NCBI GenBank assembly: GCA_050742975.1
Contig: JBOGDQ010000303.1
Coordinates: 1 to 21,670 of the forward strand
Direction: 5' to 3'
From: JBDTGE01 sp050742975
GTDB lineage: Bacteria > Actinomycetota > Actinomycetes > Mycobacteriales > Jatrophihabitantaceae
DNA: 21,670 bases
Position 1 is the stretch's first letter. The number at the start of each line of letters is the position of its first letter. The translations under genes were made by a program, and so were the position numbers. Of the stretch, positions 1 through 6,640 are shown in pieces. Below the pieces are notes generated by a model. The model was not told where the DNA came from, did no database searches, and saw only the letters and a list, made by a program, of their open reading frames with translations.

Positions 1-255
1 GTCTACGACCCGCAGGCCCTGGACAACGCCCGCCGCATGCACCCCGAACTGACCTACGCCGAATCGACCAGCCAGGCAGTCACCGGCGCCGACGTCATCA
101 TGCTGCTGACCGAGTGGGCCGAGTTCAAACAACTGTCACCGCACGCACTGGCCCAGCACGTCCGGCACCGCAACCTCGTCGACGGACGCAACGCGCTCGA
201 CCCGGTCCAATGGCGCACCGCCGGCTGGACCTACCGCGCCCTCGGCCGCCAGTAG
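1..255 (+). CDS. UDP-glucose 6-dehydrogenase, C-terminal end (partial)
   Basis: The reading frame is open from base 1 and ends at TAG 253-255, giving the last 84 residues of a protein whose start lies outside the window. The segment has features of the C-terminal UDP-binding domain of UDP-glucose/GDP-mannose dehydrogenases: YDPQAL near the start, then GADVIMLLTEWAEF, then LVDGRNALDP and a short GWTYRALGR end. The family oxidises UDP-glucose to UDP-glucuronate with two NAD+ and supplies acidic sugars for envelope polysaccharide. The catalytic cysteine and Rossmann fold would be upstream and cannot be checked. UDP-N-acetyl-mannosamine dehydrogenase is a less likely alternative. The gene converges on acVLRF1, with a palindromic repeat between them. 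Confidence 0.85.
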   Translation, partial: VYDPQALDNARRMHPELTYAESTSQAVTGADVIMLLTEWAEFKQLSPHALAQHVRHRNLVDGRNALDPVQWRTAGWTYRALGRQ

Positions 256-269
256 CTTCGCTTGGCCGC

Positions 270-317
270 GTGAATACCCCCACAGGCACCTTCCCCTGTG
301 GTTGCAGGGGTATTCAC
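270..317. repeat. Palindromic element, copy 1 (GTGAATACCCC family), probable bidirectional terminator
   Basis: The outer arms GTGAATACCCC (270-280) and GGGGTATTCAC (307-317) are perfect 11-base complements. Inside them CCACAGG (280-286) can pair with CCTGTGG (295-301). The element lies between the convergent ends of the UDP-glucose dehydrogenase (stop 255) and acVLRF1 (stop 314-316), so its right arm overlaps the acVLRF1 stop codon. A second copy at 8396-8442 shares both arms and 19 of 20 bases of the right half. A hairpin terminator working in both directions fits the position. Conservation of sequence, not just of pairing, suggests a dispersed repeat family. Confidence 0.8.
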
Positions 318-937
318 GGCGTCAGCGTGATCCGGACGGCGAGGAACTGCTCGGGCGTCGCCTGCAACACCTTCAGCCGCGGGTCGGGGACGGCCAGCAA
401 CGGCCCGGTGACCAGCACGGCGACCGGCGCCAGCCGCGGATCGGCGAGCACCTCGTCGAGGGCCCGGCGATCACCGCCGCGCGCGACCGCGTCCAGGGCT
501 CGCACCTCCGGCAGCAGGATCCGCGCAGCGACGTCGGCCGCGTCGGCGAACGCGGCTCGGGACTGGTTGGCCCGGCGTCGCGCGTACCGCTGCTGCGACC
601 AGCCGCCGGCCTTCGTCGTCCCCTGCACGTAGGACGAGTCGACCTTGGACGCGACGAGCCTGTGGCCGTCGAACACGCCGGCCGCATGACCGCCGCGCCG
701 CACCAGTACGACACCGACACGGCGGCGGCGCTCGACGTGCTCGGCCAGGTCGCCGTCCAGCGGTGGGAAAGGGACGTCGATCCACGCGCGGGCGCCGTCC
801 GCTCCGTTCAGCTCGACGAGCTCCGGTCCGGCGACCGTCAACACCTCGCCGTGCCGCTGCGCGAAGCCGGCCAGCCAACCGCGCAGCCGTTCAGCGGCCA
901 CGGTCACCGTGCGGGCGTCGGGCGGCACTGGCACCAC
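314..937 (-). CDS. acVLRF1-family peptidyl-tRNA hydrolase / release-factor-like protein
   Basis: The protein is 207 residues. It carries the actinobacterial VLRF1 (Vms1/ANKZF1-like release factor) signature around residues 96-122: ASKVDSSYVQG, then TKAGGWSQQRYARRR, where the family's catalytic glutamine lies in the GWSQQR loop. In eukaryotes Vms1 releases nascent chains from stalled 60S ribosomes by cleaving peptidyl-tRNA. A ribosome-rescue role here is inference from the family. GTG 937 is followed directly by a second GTG at 934. A TAGGCT hexamer (941-946 on the other strand) lies 6 nt before the GTG at 934, so a leaderless start there is possible. It is downstream of the EamA exporter with a 6-nt gap, and the TAGGCT overlaps the exporter's stop. 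Confidence 0.8.
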   Translation of the reverse strand: MVPVPPDARTVTVAAERLRGWLAGFAQRHGEVLTVAGPELVELNGADGARAWIDVPFPPLDGDLAEHVERRRRVGVVLVRRGGHAAGVFDGHRLVASKVDSSYVQGTTKAGGWSQQRYARRRANQSRAAFADAADVAARILLPEVRALDAVARGGDRRALDEVLADPRLAPVAVLVTGPLLAVPDPRLKVLQATPEQFLAVRITLTP

Positions 938-940
938 GTC

Positions 941-946
941 AGCCTA
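941..946 (-). promoter_or_regulatory. Candidate -10 hexamer for leaderless acVLRF1
   Basis: TAGGCT read on the minus strand matches the actinobacterial -10 pattern TAnnnT. It ends 6 nt before the GTG at 934, so transcription would start at or next to that codon. It overlaps the stop codon of the upstream EamA gene. I see no clear -35. An independent promoter here would let acVLRF1 be expressed without the exporter. Confidence 0.35.
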
Positions 947-1951
947 GGGCGCGGTGGCCACCGGCAACTGCGACCCGGTCGGCTCGGTCCCGGTCGGCTC
1001 GGTCCCGGTCGGCTCGGTCCCGGTCAGCTCCATCTCGATCGCGGGCTCGTCGGCACGGACCAGCGCGATCCCGGCGAGCACGACCAGCCCGCCGATCCCC
1101 TGCAGCAGCGTGGGCCGCTGACCGATCAGCAGCCAGGCCCACAGCGCCGCGAACAGCACCTCGGTCAGGCCGACGAACGAGGCCACCTTCGCGCCCAGCC
1201 GGCGGGCCGCACCGATCCCGGCGGTGTACGCGATCACCGCGGCGACGAGGGACAGCCCGACGACCGGGACCAGCCAGCTCGTCCGGTGGCCGGCGAAGTC
1301 GACGTCACTCGTCGAGGCGCCGAAGCCGATCAAGCCGGTCAGTCCGAACACGCCGAGCGCGATCCCCCCGACGACCATGCCGGCCCACGCCATCACGATC
1401 GGCGGCAGCAGGTCGTCGATCCGCGCGGACAGCACGAAGTACACGGCCAGGCCGGCCGCCGCCGTGGCACCCCACAGGACGCCGACGAGGTCAGCACGCT
1501 GGTTCCCGGTCAGGTCGAGCACGAGCACCAGGCCGGCGATGGCGATCAGCCCGCCGAGCACGGTCAGCCGGCGTGGCCGCTGCGAGTGCCGCAGCCAGAG
1601 CCAGAGGACCACCAGCATCGTGCCGGAGTACTCGAGCAGCAGCGCCACGCTGACGGACAGGTGCTCGACGGCGTTGAAGAAGAACAGCTGGCAGCCGGCG
1701 ATGGCGACGAGGCCGTACGCGATGACGGCTGGCAGGCTCCGGCGCAGCAATCCCCACCGTCCCCGCAGCTGCAGGAGAGCCGGAACGGTCAGCATCAGCG
1801 CCGCCGCGGCGACCCGAACCGTCACGGCCGCGCCGGGTGTCCAACCCGAGCCCATCAGCGCGGTCGCGAACGAGCCGGAGGTGCCGAACGTCGAGGCCGA
1901 CAGCGCGGCGAGGCCCAGCCCGCTCGCTCCCGCTGCTCGCATCGCCGACAC
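944..1951 (-). CDS. EamA/DMT-family transporter
   Basis: The protein has 335 residues and about ten hydrophobic segments in two five-helix halves, as in EamA-domain drug/metabolite transporters (usual length 280-330). The N half has the typical GTSGSFATALMGSGWTP entry and a LLEYSGTMLVVLWLWL helix. The C half has KVASFVGLTEVLFAALWAWLLIGQ, a hallmark of EamA repeats. These are inner-membrane exporters or permeases; the substrate is not deducible. The cytoplasmic tail contains three TGTEP repeats coded by a 15-bp tandem repeat. The start is GTG 1951, with GGAAG just upstream; ATG 1942 is an alternative. The divergent neighbour is a CGNR regulator, a plausible local controller. Confidence 0.88.
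   Translation of the reverse strand: MSAMRAAGASGLGLAALSASTFGTSGSFATALMGSGWTPGAAVTVRVAAAALMLTVPALLQLRGRWGLLRRSLPAVIAYGLVAIAGCQLFFFNAVEHLSVSVALLLEYSGTMLVVLWLWLRHSQRPRRLTVLGGLIAIAGLVLVLDLTGNQRADLVGVLWGATAAAGLAVYFVLSARIDDLLPPIVMAWAGMVVGGIALGVFGLTGLIGFGASTSDVDFAGHRTSWLVPVVGLSLVAAVIAYTAGIGAARRLGAKVASFVGLTEVLFAALWAWLLIGQRPTLLQGIGGLVVLAGIALVRADEPAIEMELTGTEPTGTEPTGTEPTGSQLPVATAP
976..1030. repeat. 15-bp tandem repeat in the EamA coding tail
   Basis: The unit CGGTCGGCTCGGTCC occurs at 976-990, 991-1005 and 1006-1020, followed by a diverged partial unit CGGTCAGCTC to 1030. The period is a multiple of three, so copy-number change would keep the EamA frame and only lengthen its TGTEP tail. Confidence 0.9.
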
Positions 1952-2024
1952 CCCACTTCCAGCCTGTAATTGGTAAACTCGAATATGCTCCTGACAGGCT
2001 ACGAGTGGGTCAGAAAGGGGTCAA
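1952..2024. promoter_or_regulatory. Divergent promoter region, EamA exporter / CGNR regulator
   Basis: This 73-bp region is clearly more A+T-rich in the middle (1966-1989) than its surroundings. It holds two TAnnnT hexamers on the plus strand, TAAACT (1974-1979) and TATGCT (1984-1989). The second leaves about a 30-nt leader before the CGNR start. No convincing -35 is visible. Any operator for the CGNR protein would be expected here, but I see no clear palindrome. Confidence 0.4.
2011..2020 (+). promoter_or_regulatory. Ribosome binding site setting the GTG start of the CGNR gene
   Basis: The purine run CAGAAAGGGG ends 4 nt before GTG 2025. It supports this start over the later in-frame starts in the alanine-rich N terminus. 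Confidence 0.6.
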
Positions 2025-2558
2025 GTGCTTTTTGCTCATGACACCGAAGTAGCGCTCGCGGCAGCAGCCGCACTGGTCAACACGGCCGCTGCCGAGGACG
2101 AACTGGCCGACGTCGCCGCCCTCGATGCGTTCGTCGACGAGTGGGGGTGGACCGGCGCACGGCTGCACGATCGCAAGGAACTGGATGCCGTGCGCGCGCT
2201 CCGTCCTCGGCTGCGCCGGCTGTGGGAGCAGGACGAGGACGGCACCGTCGAGATCGTCAATGCCCTGCTGCGCGAGGCACAAGCCATGCCACAACTGGTC
2301 AAGCACGACGCCTGGGACTACCACCTGCACGCGACGTCCGCAGACGCGCCGCTGGCCGACCGGATGGCCGTCGAGGCGATGATGGCCGTGGTCGACGTCA
2401 TCCGTCTCGGCGAGCTGGAGCGGCTGCGCGTGTGCGCGGCCGATGACTGCGACGACGTGCTGGTGGACCTGTCCAAGAACCGCTCGCGTCGCTTCTGCGA
2501 GCGGGGTTGCGGCAACCGGGTGAACGTGGCCGCGTACCGGGCCAGACAGCGCGGCTGA
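2025..2558 (+). CDS. CGNR zinc-finger protein (ABATE domain)
   Basis: The 177-residue protein has an N-terminal helical region of the stress-associated ABATE type (residues 1-125, starting with DTEVALAAAAALVNT). It ends in a treble-clef CGNR zinc finger: Cys137, Cys142, Cys158 and Cys162, with CGNR at 162-165 followed by VAAYRARQR. Members are putative DNA-binding regulators widespread in actinobacteria; direct functional data are sparse. Its divergent position next to the EamA exporter suggests it may control that gene, which is inference. The GTG start is supported by a strong Shine-Dalgarno sequence. Its stop lies inside a hairpin shared with the convergent permease gene. Confidence 0.88.
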   Translation: MLFAHDTEVALAAAAALVNTAAAEDELADVAALDAFVDEWGWTGARLHDRKELDAVRALRPRLRRLWEQDEDGTVEIVNALLREAQAMPQLVKHDAWDYHLHATSADAPLADRMAVEAMMAVVDVIRLGELERLRVCAADDCDDVLVDLSKNRSRRFCERGCGNRVNVAAYRARQRG

Positions 2559-2571
2559 GCGGCGGCTCAGC
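2554..2571. terminator. Compact hairpin overlapping two convergent stop codons
   Basis: GCTGAGC (2554-2560) and GCTCAGC (2565-2571) are perfect 7-base complements around the loop GGCG. The left arm contains the TGA of the CGNR gene and the right arm contains the TGA of the ABC permease on the other strand. The position suggests a bidirectional terminator without a U-tract. Confidence 0.55.
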
Positions 2572-3460
2572 TGGTGACGTCCTTGCGGTCGAAGCGCAGC
2601 CAGGCAACAGCGAGGAAGACCGCGGCGTAGATCAGGGCCACGCCGGTGCCGCGCAGCATGTCGTCCCAGACCACCTTCGGCCCGAGCGCGTCCAGCCAGG
2701 AGAACTGGAAGTGCGTCGGCAGGTACTTGCGGTACCGGCCCAGCGCGGTGATCTGGTCGATGATGTTGGAGAGCACGACCAGCATCGTCGCCCCGCCCAC
2801 CGCACCGAGCGGGTTGTCGACGGTCACGCTCAGCAGGAACGCGAGCGCGGCGACCACGAGCAGCTGGCCGCAGATGTACAGCACGACGATCAGCAGCCGG
2901 TCGAGCGAAGCGGCCAGGGTGAACGAGCCACTGGTGGGCGACTTCGCGGGCGCGCCGCCGAAGAGCACCGTCCCGACTGCGAAGCTCCACACGGGCAGCA
3001 GCAGGTTGGCGGCAAAGCTCAGCGACAGGGCGACGATCAACTTCTGCCGCAGCAGCCTGGCGCGGGGCACGGGCATCGCCAGCAGGTAGCGCAGCGAAGC
3101 CCAGCTCGCCTCGCTGGCCACCGTGTCGCCGCAGAACAGCGCGACCAGCACCACCAGCAGGAACGTGTTCGCGGCGAACTCGACGAACAGCGTGAAGTTG
3201 GAACCACCTGTCGTCGCAAGGTCGATCAGCGTCGGTCCGCTGCTCTCGCGGGTGGGCGATCCGCCGAGCTTGAACGCGAGCGCGACCACGATCGGCAGCA
3301 CCAGCACGAGCAGCAGTGCGAACTGCGTGCGGCGGCGCTTGAGCTGGCGGACGAACTCGACGCGCAGCCGCAGCGTGCGTCCGGGGCGGAAGTCGGGCGG
3401 CGAGCCCGGCGGCAGCTGCTCGAGGCGCGCGTGCACGCCCTTGCGAGTCGGGGCAGTCAC
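2567..3460 (-). CDS. ABC-2-type transporter permease
   Basis: The 297-residue protein has a cytoplasmic N terminus (1-45), six predicted hydrophobic spans (for example RTQFALLLVLVLPIVVALAFKL, NTFLLVVLVALFC and LLVVAALAFLL), and a large loop after the first helix. This is the architecture of ABC-2/NatB-like permeases. The loop motif TVASEASWASLRYLLAMPVPRARLLRQK, with its E-x-x-x-G/S-T/S-L-R-like core, is the usual coupling segment. GTG 3460 overlaps the stop of the upstream ATPase gene (GTGA), so the two are translationally coupled and very probably form one exporter. The substrate is unknown. It converges on the CGNR gene. Confidence 0.85.
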   Translation of the reverse strand: MTAPTRKGVHARLEQLPPGSPPDFRPGRTLRLRVEFVRQLKRRRTQFALLLVLVLPIVVALAFKLGGSPTRESSGPTLIDLATTGGSNFTLFVEFAANTFLLVVLVALFCGDTVASEASWASLRYLLAMPVPRARLLRQKLIVALSLSFAANLLLPVWSFAVGTVLFGGAPAKSPTSGSFTLAASLDRLLIVVLYICGQLLVVAALAFLLSVTVDNPLGAVGGATMLVVLSNIIDQITALGRYRKYLPTHFQFSWLDALGPKVVWDDMLRGTGVALIYAAVFLAVAWLRFDRKDVTS

Positions 3461-6042
3461 AGGGCTTCATCCCCTACCAGGTCAAGGAAGACGTCCTCGA
3501 GGGCACGCCGGGCCGGGACGGTCTCGACGGCGAGGCCGGCCTCGGTCAGGATCTCCGCAGCGCGGCCCGGATCGTCGACGGACAGCTGCACCCCACCGGA
3601 CCCGGCAACCTCGGTCACCGAGCCCGCGGCGACGAGCTTGCCCTTGTGCATGACGACCACGTGCGTGCAGGTCTGCTCGACCTCGGCGAGCAGGTGGCTG
3701 GACACCACCACGGTCCGCCCGCTTCTGGCGTAGGCCTGCAGCACCTCACGCATCTCGGCGATCTGCGGCGGGTCCAGGCCGTTCGTCGGCTCGTCGAGCA
3801 CAAGCACCTCGGGCAGGCCGAGCATCGCCTGCGCGATGCCGAGACGCTGCTTCATACCGTGGCTGTAGGTCCTGACCCGCCGCGTCATCGAGTGGTCCAG
3901 GCCGGCGATCTGCAGCGCGGTGTCGAAGTCGGCCTCGTCGTCCGGACGCCCGGTGGCGGCCCAGAACAGCCGCAGGTTCTCCCAGCCGGTCAGGTGTGGT
4001 AGGAACCCGGGTCCCTCGATGAACGCGCCGATCCGCGCCAGCACCGCAGCGCCGGGAGCCACCGGGTCACCGAACACGTGGATCGATCCGGACGTCGGGG
4101 TGATCAGCCCGACCAGGACGCGCAGCGCCGTGGTCTTGCCCGCGCCGTTCGGGCCGAGCAGGCCGACGACCTGGCCGAGCTCGACGCGGAAACTCACCCC
4201 GTCAACCGCGCGATAGCCGTCGCCGTACTCCTTGACCAGATCGGAGATGACGACCGGGACGCCGGTGAGCTCGGGATCGTGGTGCAGCGACCGGCGCCGT
4301 CGCAGCAGCACCAGCCACACGCCCGCGACGATGACCAGTGCGACGGCGATCCCGGTGATGAGCCAGGCCAGCGGTGTGCCCGCCCGGTTCAGCGACCCGC
4401 TGACGGTCGGCACGCTCAGGGTGTCCTGCTCGCCGAGCCCGATCGTGTACTCGCGCGGATCGGCCGGCAGCTGGTAGGCGAGATCGGTGGTCGAGACGGT
4501 GAGCGCGAGCCGGTGCCGCGCCGAGACCTCCTGCACTATCGAGGGCAGCCGGACGGTGACCGTCTGCGCGACGCCCGGCTTCAGCCCGGTCAGGTAGAGC
4601 GGCTGGACGAGATTGGCCGGCAGCGTGTCCGAGCCGTCCGGCCCGATGTCGCGCAGCGCGGCGAACAGCGTTGCGTCACCGCCATGCCGCGCGGTGACCG
4701 TGAGCTGCACGGACGATCCGCCCGCGACGAACTCGCTGTTCGGCAACGGTGCGGACCTGAACGTCGCAACCTGGCCGGGCAACCGCGTCAGCTGCGCGCC
4801 GACGCCGAACGCGCCGGCCTGACTCAGCAGCGAACCGAGGACCGGCAGCGCGGTTATCGCCGCCGGGTTGCCGCCTGCCGGGGCCGAGATCGTCTGCGGC
4901 CGACCGGACACCGCCACGCGCGTCGTGTGCTCTTGCCGGCCGTCGATCCCGGGATAGCCGGCGACGTCCAGCGACTGCGCCACGGCACCGCCCTGATCGG
5001 ACGAGATCGTCGCGCCGGGCTGGTCGATCCGGAACGTCTGCGCGCCGTGGACACCCTTGCCGAAGACCGCACCCAGCCAGCCGATCAACGCGCTGGTCGC
5101 CTCGCCCTCGCCCTCGCCGGAGTCGTGCCCGCCGGTCCGCCACATCACCCGCACCGGCGTGCCGTTCGCCGCGATGCCGCGCGCGTTCGCATCGGCTTCG
5201 GACAGCGGGAACAGAGAGTCCTGCTCGCCCTGCGTCAGCAGCGTCGGCGCGGTGATCTTGCTCAGCACGGTGGCCGGACTGGAGGCGTTGAGCAATGCGA
5301 GCAGCGTCGCGTCAGGACGGCCGGTGCTGGCGGCGCGCTGGTAGCCGGCGCACACGTCGGCGGCGAACCGCCCGCAGCCGTTGTTCGTCGCACCGGCAAG
5401 ACCCAGACCGGACTGGAACAGGTACCCGGCCCACAGCTTCTTGAACACGCCCGGCGTGGTGCCGGCACCGTTGGGGAACAGCGCGTGCGTCAGGTCGTTC
5501 CAGGTGATGTCGGCACCGACGGCCTCGATCCGCTTGTCGGTGCCGGCGAGCAGCAGCGCGAGCGCCCCGCCGTACGAGCCGCCGGCGACCGCGATGCGGG
5601 CCTTGCCGTCCTTGCGCGCCACCTGCGGCAGTCCGGTCAGGTAGGTGACGAGCAGGCTGGCGTCGTGCACCTCGTAGTTCGGTGCGTCGAGGTGGATCGA
5701 GCCGCCGGACAGGCCGAACCCGCGTGCGGTGTAGGTCAGCACGACGTAGCCGTGGCGCGCAAGCGTCCGCGCCTCGCCGGCCACGTTGGCCTTCGTGCTG
5801 CCGAAGCCGTGGGCGAGCAGGATCGCCGGCGCGGGCGTCTTCTCCGGCAGGTACAGCGTGGTGTCCAGCTCGACCGACGTCCTGCCCTCGGGCGTGCCGG
5901 CGACGAACTGCGACCTGGTGTGGATCTTCGGCTGGGCGTTGACCGTGGCGATCACGGCGATGGCCACGGCAAGGACGACGACGATCAGAGCCGCGATCAC
6001 CGGGCGCGACCGCAGTCGGTCACGAACGGCGGCCAGCGTCAT
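3457..6042 (-). CDS. Membrane-anchored S15-like alpha/beta hydrolase fused to an ABC transporter ATPase
   Basis: The 861-residue protein has two complete enzymes in one frame. A transmembrane helix (15-34) is followed by an alpha/beta hydrolase resembling X-Pro dipeptidyl-peptidase/CocE: LLAHGFGS at 75-82, nucleophile Ser156 in GGSYGG, Asp275 in QGEQD and His306 in GGHD. A beta-rich X-Pro C-terminal-like domain spans about 358-548. A second helix (559-580) ends in RRRR. An ABC ATPase fills 595-861: Walker A GPNGAGKTT 630-638, signature YSHGMKQ 726-732, Walker B LVLDEP 747-752 and H-loop His783. The topology puts the hydrolase outside and the ATPase inside. With the overlapping permease gene it forms a DrrA/NatA-type exporter. 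A TAGGCT box 6 nt before ATG suggests a leaderless mRNA. The substrate is unknown. Confidence 0.88.
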   Translation of the reverse strand: MTLAAVRDRLRSRPVIAALIVVVLAVAIAVIATVNAQPKIHTRSQFVAGTPEGRTSVELDTTLYLPEKTPAPAILLAHGFGSTKANVAGEARTLARHGYVVLTYTARGFGLSGGSIHLDAPNYEVHDASLLVTYLTGLPQVARKDGKARIAVAGGSYGGALALLLAGTDKRIEAVGADITWNDLTHALFPNGAGTTPGVFKKLWAGYLFQSGLGLAGATNNGCGRFAADVCAGYQRAASTGRPDATLLALLNASSPATVLSKITAPTLLTQGEQDSLFPLSEADANARGIAANGTPVRVMWRTGGHDSGEGEGEATSALIGWLGAVFGKGVHGAQTFRIDQPGATISSDQGGAVAQSLDVAGYPGIDGRQEHTTRVAVSGRPQTISAPAGGNPAAITALPVLGSLLSQAGAFGVGAQLTRLPGQVATFRSAPLPNSEFVAGGSSVQLTVTARHGGDATLFAALRDIGPDGSDTLPANLVQPLYLTGLKPGVAQTVTVRLPSIVQEVSARHRLALTVSTTDLAYQLPADPREYTIGLGEQDTLSVPTVSGSLNRAGTPLAWLITGIAVALVIVAGVWLVLLRRRRSLHHDPELTGVPVVISDLVKEYGDGYRAVDGVSFRVELGQVVGLLGPNGAGKTTALRVLVGLITPTSGSIHVFGDPVAPGAAVLARIGAFIEGPGFLPHLTGWENLRLFWAATGRPDDEADFDTALQIAGLDHSMTRRVRTYSHGMKQRLGIAQAMLGLPEVLVLDEPTNGLDPPQIAEMREVLQAYARSGRTVVVSSHLLAEVEQTCTHVVVMHKGKLVAAGSVTEVAGSGGVQLSVDDPGRAAEILTEAGLAVETVPARRALEDVFLDLVGDEAL

Positions 6043-6048
6043 TTCGCC

Positions 6049-6054
6049 AGCCTA
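6049..6054 (-). promoter_or_regulatory. Candidate -10 hexamer of the hydrolase-ABC operon
   Basis: TAGGCT on the minus strand ends exactly 6 nt before ATG 6042. No Shine-Dalgarno sequence fits in that gap, so a leaderless transcript is expected. A bulged inverted repeat (CCTACGG 6051-6057 with CCGTAGG 6075-6081, and inside it CGGT 6061-6064 with ACCG 6071-6074) overlaps this box. A bound protein would cover the promoter, so the repeat is a candidate operator. Confidence 0.45.
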
Positions 6055-6121
6055 CGGACGCGGTTCCGGCACCGCCGTAGGGGTCGTCCCTGGTTCCACC
6101 CTGATCTCCGGCGCGTGTCAG

Positions 6122-6137
6122 CCCAGGCTCCGCTGGG
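6122..6137 (-). terminator. Weak hairpin after purE
   Basis: CCCAG (6122-6126) and CTGGG (6133-6137) pair around a 6-nt loop just downstream of the purE stop on the minus strand. The stem is short and lacks a U-tract. It may end the purK-purE transcript before the hydrolase-ABC promoter, but the evidence is thin. Confidence 0.3.
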
Positions 6138-6145
6138 GCGCGGGC

Positions 6146-6640
6146 CTATTCGGCCAGTCGCTGCTGCAGCGCGGTGTCCTTGGCCTGCGCGGTCGCGGCG
6201 AGCTCCTGCTGGAAGGCGGCCATCCGCTGCGCCAGCTCCGGGTCGGACGTCGCGAGGATGCGCACCGCGAGCAGGCCGGCATTGCGCGCGCCCCCGATGG
6301 ACACCGTCGCGACCGGCACGCCCGCGGGCATCTGCACGATCGAGAGCAGCGAGTCCATCCCGTCCAGGTACTTCAGCGGGACCGGCACCCCGATCACCGG
6401 CAGCGTGGTCAGCGCCGCGACCATGCCCGGCAGGTGGGCCGCGCCGCCCGCACCGGCGATGATCACCTTCAGGCCACGACCGGCCGCCTGCTGGGCATAG
6501 GTCGCCATGCCGAGTGGCGTGCGGTGCGCGGACACCACGCGGACCTCGTGCGGCACGTCGAACTCGGCGAGCGCCTCGGCCGCTGCACTCATGACGGACC
6601 AGTCCGAGTCGCTGCCCATGATGAGTGCAACATCAGCCAT
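6146..6640 (-). CDS. purE: N5-carboxyaminoimidazole ribonucleotide mutase
   Basis: The 164-residue length is typical of class I PurE. Visible signatures are the N-terminal IMGSDSDWSVM phosphate-binding loop (residues 7-17), VVSAHRTP with the catalytic His, IAGAGGAAHLPGM, and GVPVPLKYLDGMDSLLSIVQMPAGVPVATVSIGGARNAGLLA. It moves the carboxyl group of N5-CAIR from N5 to C4, making CAIR in de novo purine synthesis, in the cytosol. ATG 6640 lies 8 nt inside the end of purK with GGAGA upstream, so it is translationally coupled to the enzyme that makes its substrate. Confidence 0.97.
   Translation of the reverse strand: MADVALIMGSDSDWSVMSAAAEALAEFDVPHEVRVVSAHRTPLGMATYAQQAAGRGLKVIIAGAGGAAHLPGMVAALTTLPVIGVPVPLKYLDGMDSLLSIVQMPAGVPVATVSIGGARNAGLLAVRILATSDPELAQRMAAFQQELAATAQAKDTALQQRLAE

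Noticed and set aside
302..1969. 555-codon open frame on the plus strand
   Set aside because: It lies antisense to acVLRF1 and EamA, has low-complexity Arg/Gln/Asp composition and no motif; it is a shadow of G+C-rich codon bias.
2010..3470. 486-codon open frame on the minus strand over the permease and CGNR genes
   Set aside because: It is in a different frame from the clear permease, crosses the convergent CGNR gene antisense and has no membrane segments or motifs.
4078..6462. 794-codon open frame on the plus strand
   Set aside because: It is antisense to the hydrolase-ABC fusion and purE; the minus strand has all ATPase and PurE motifs.
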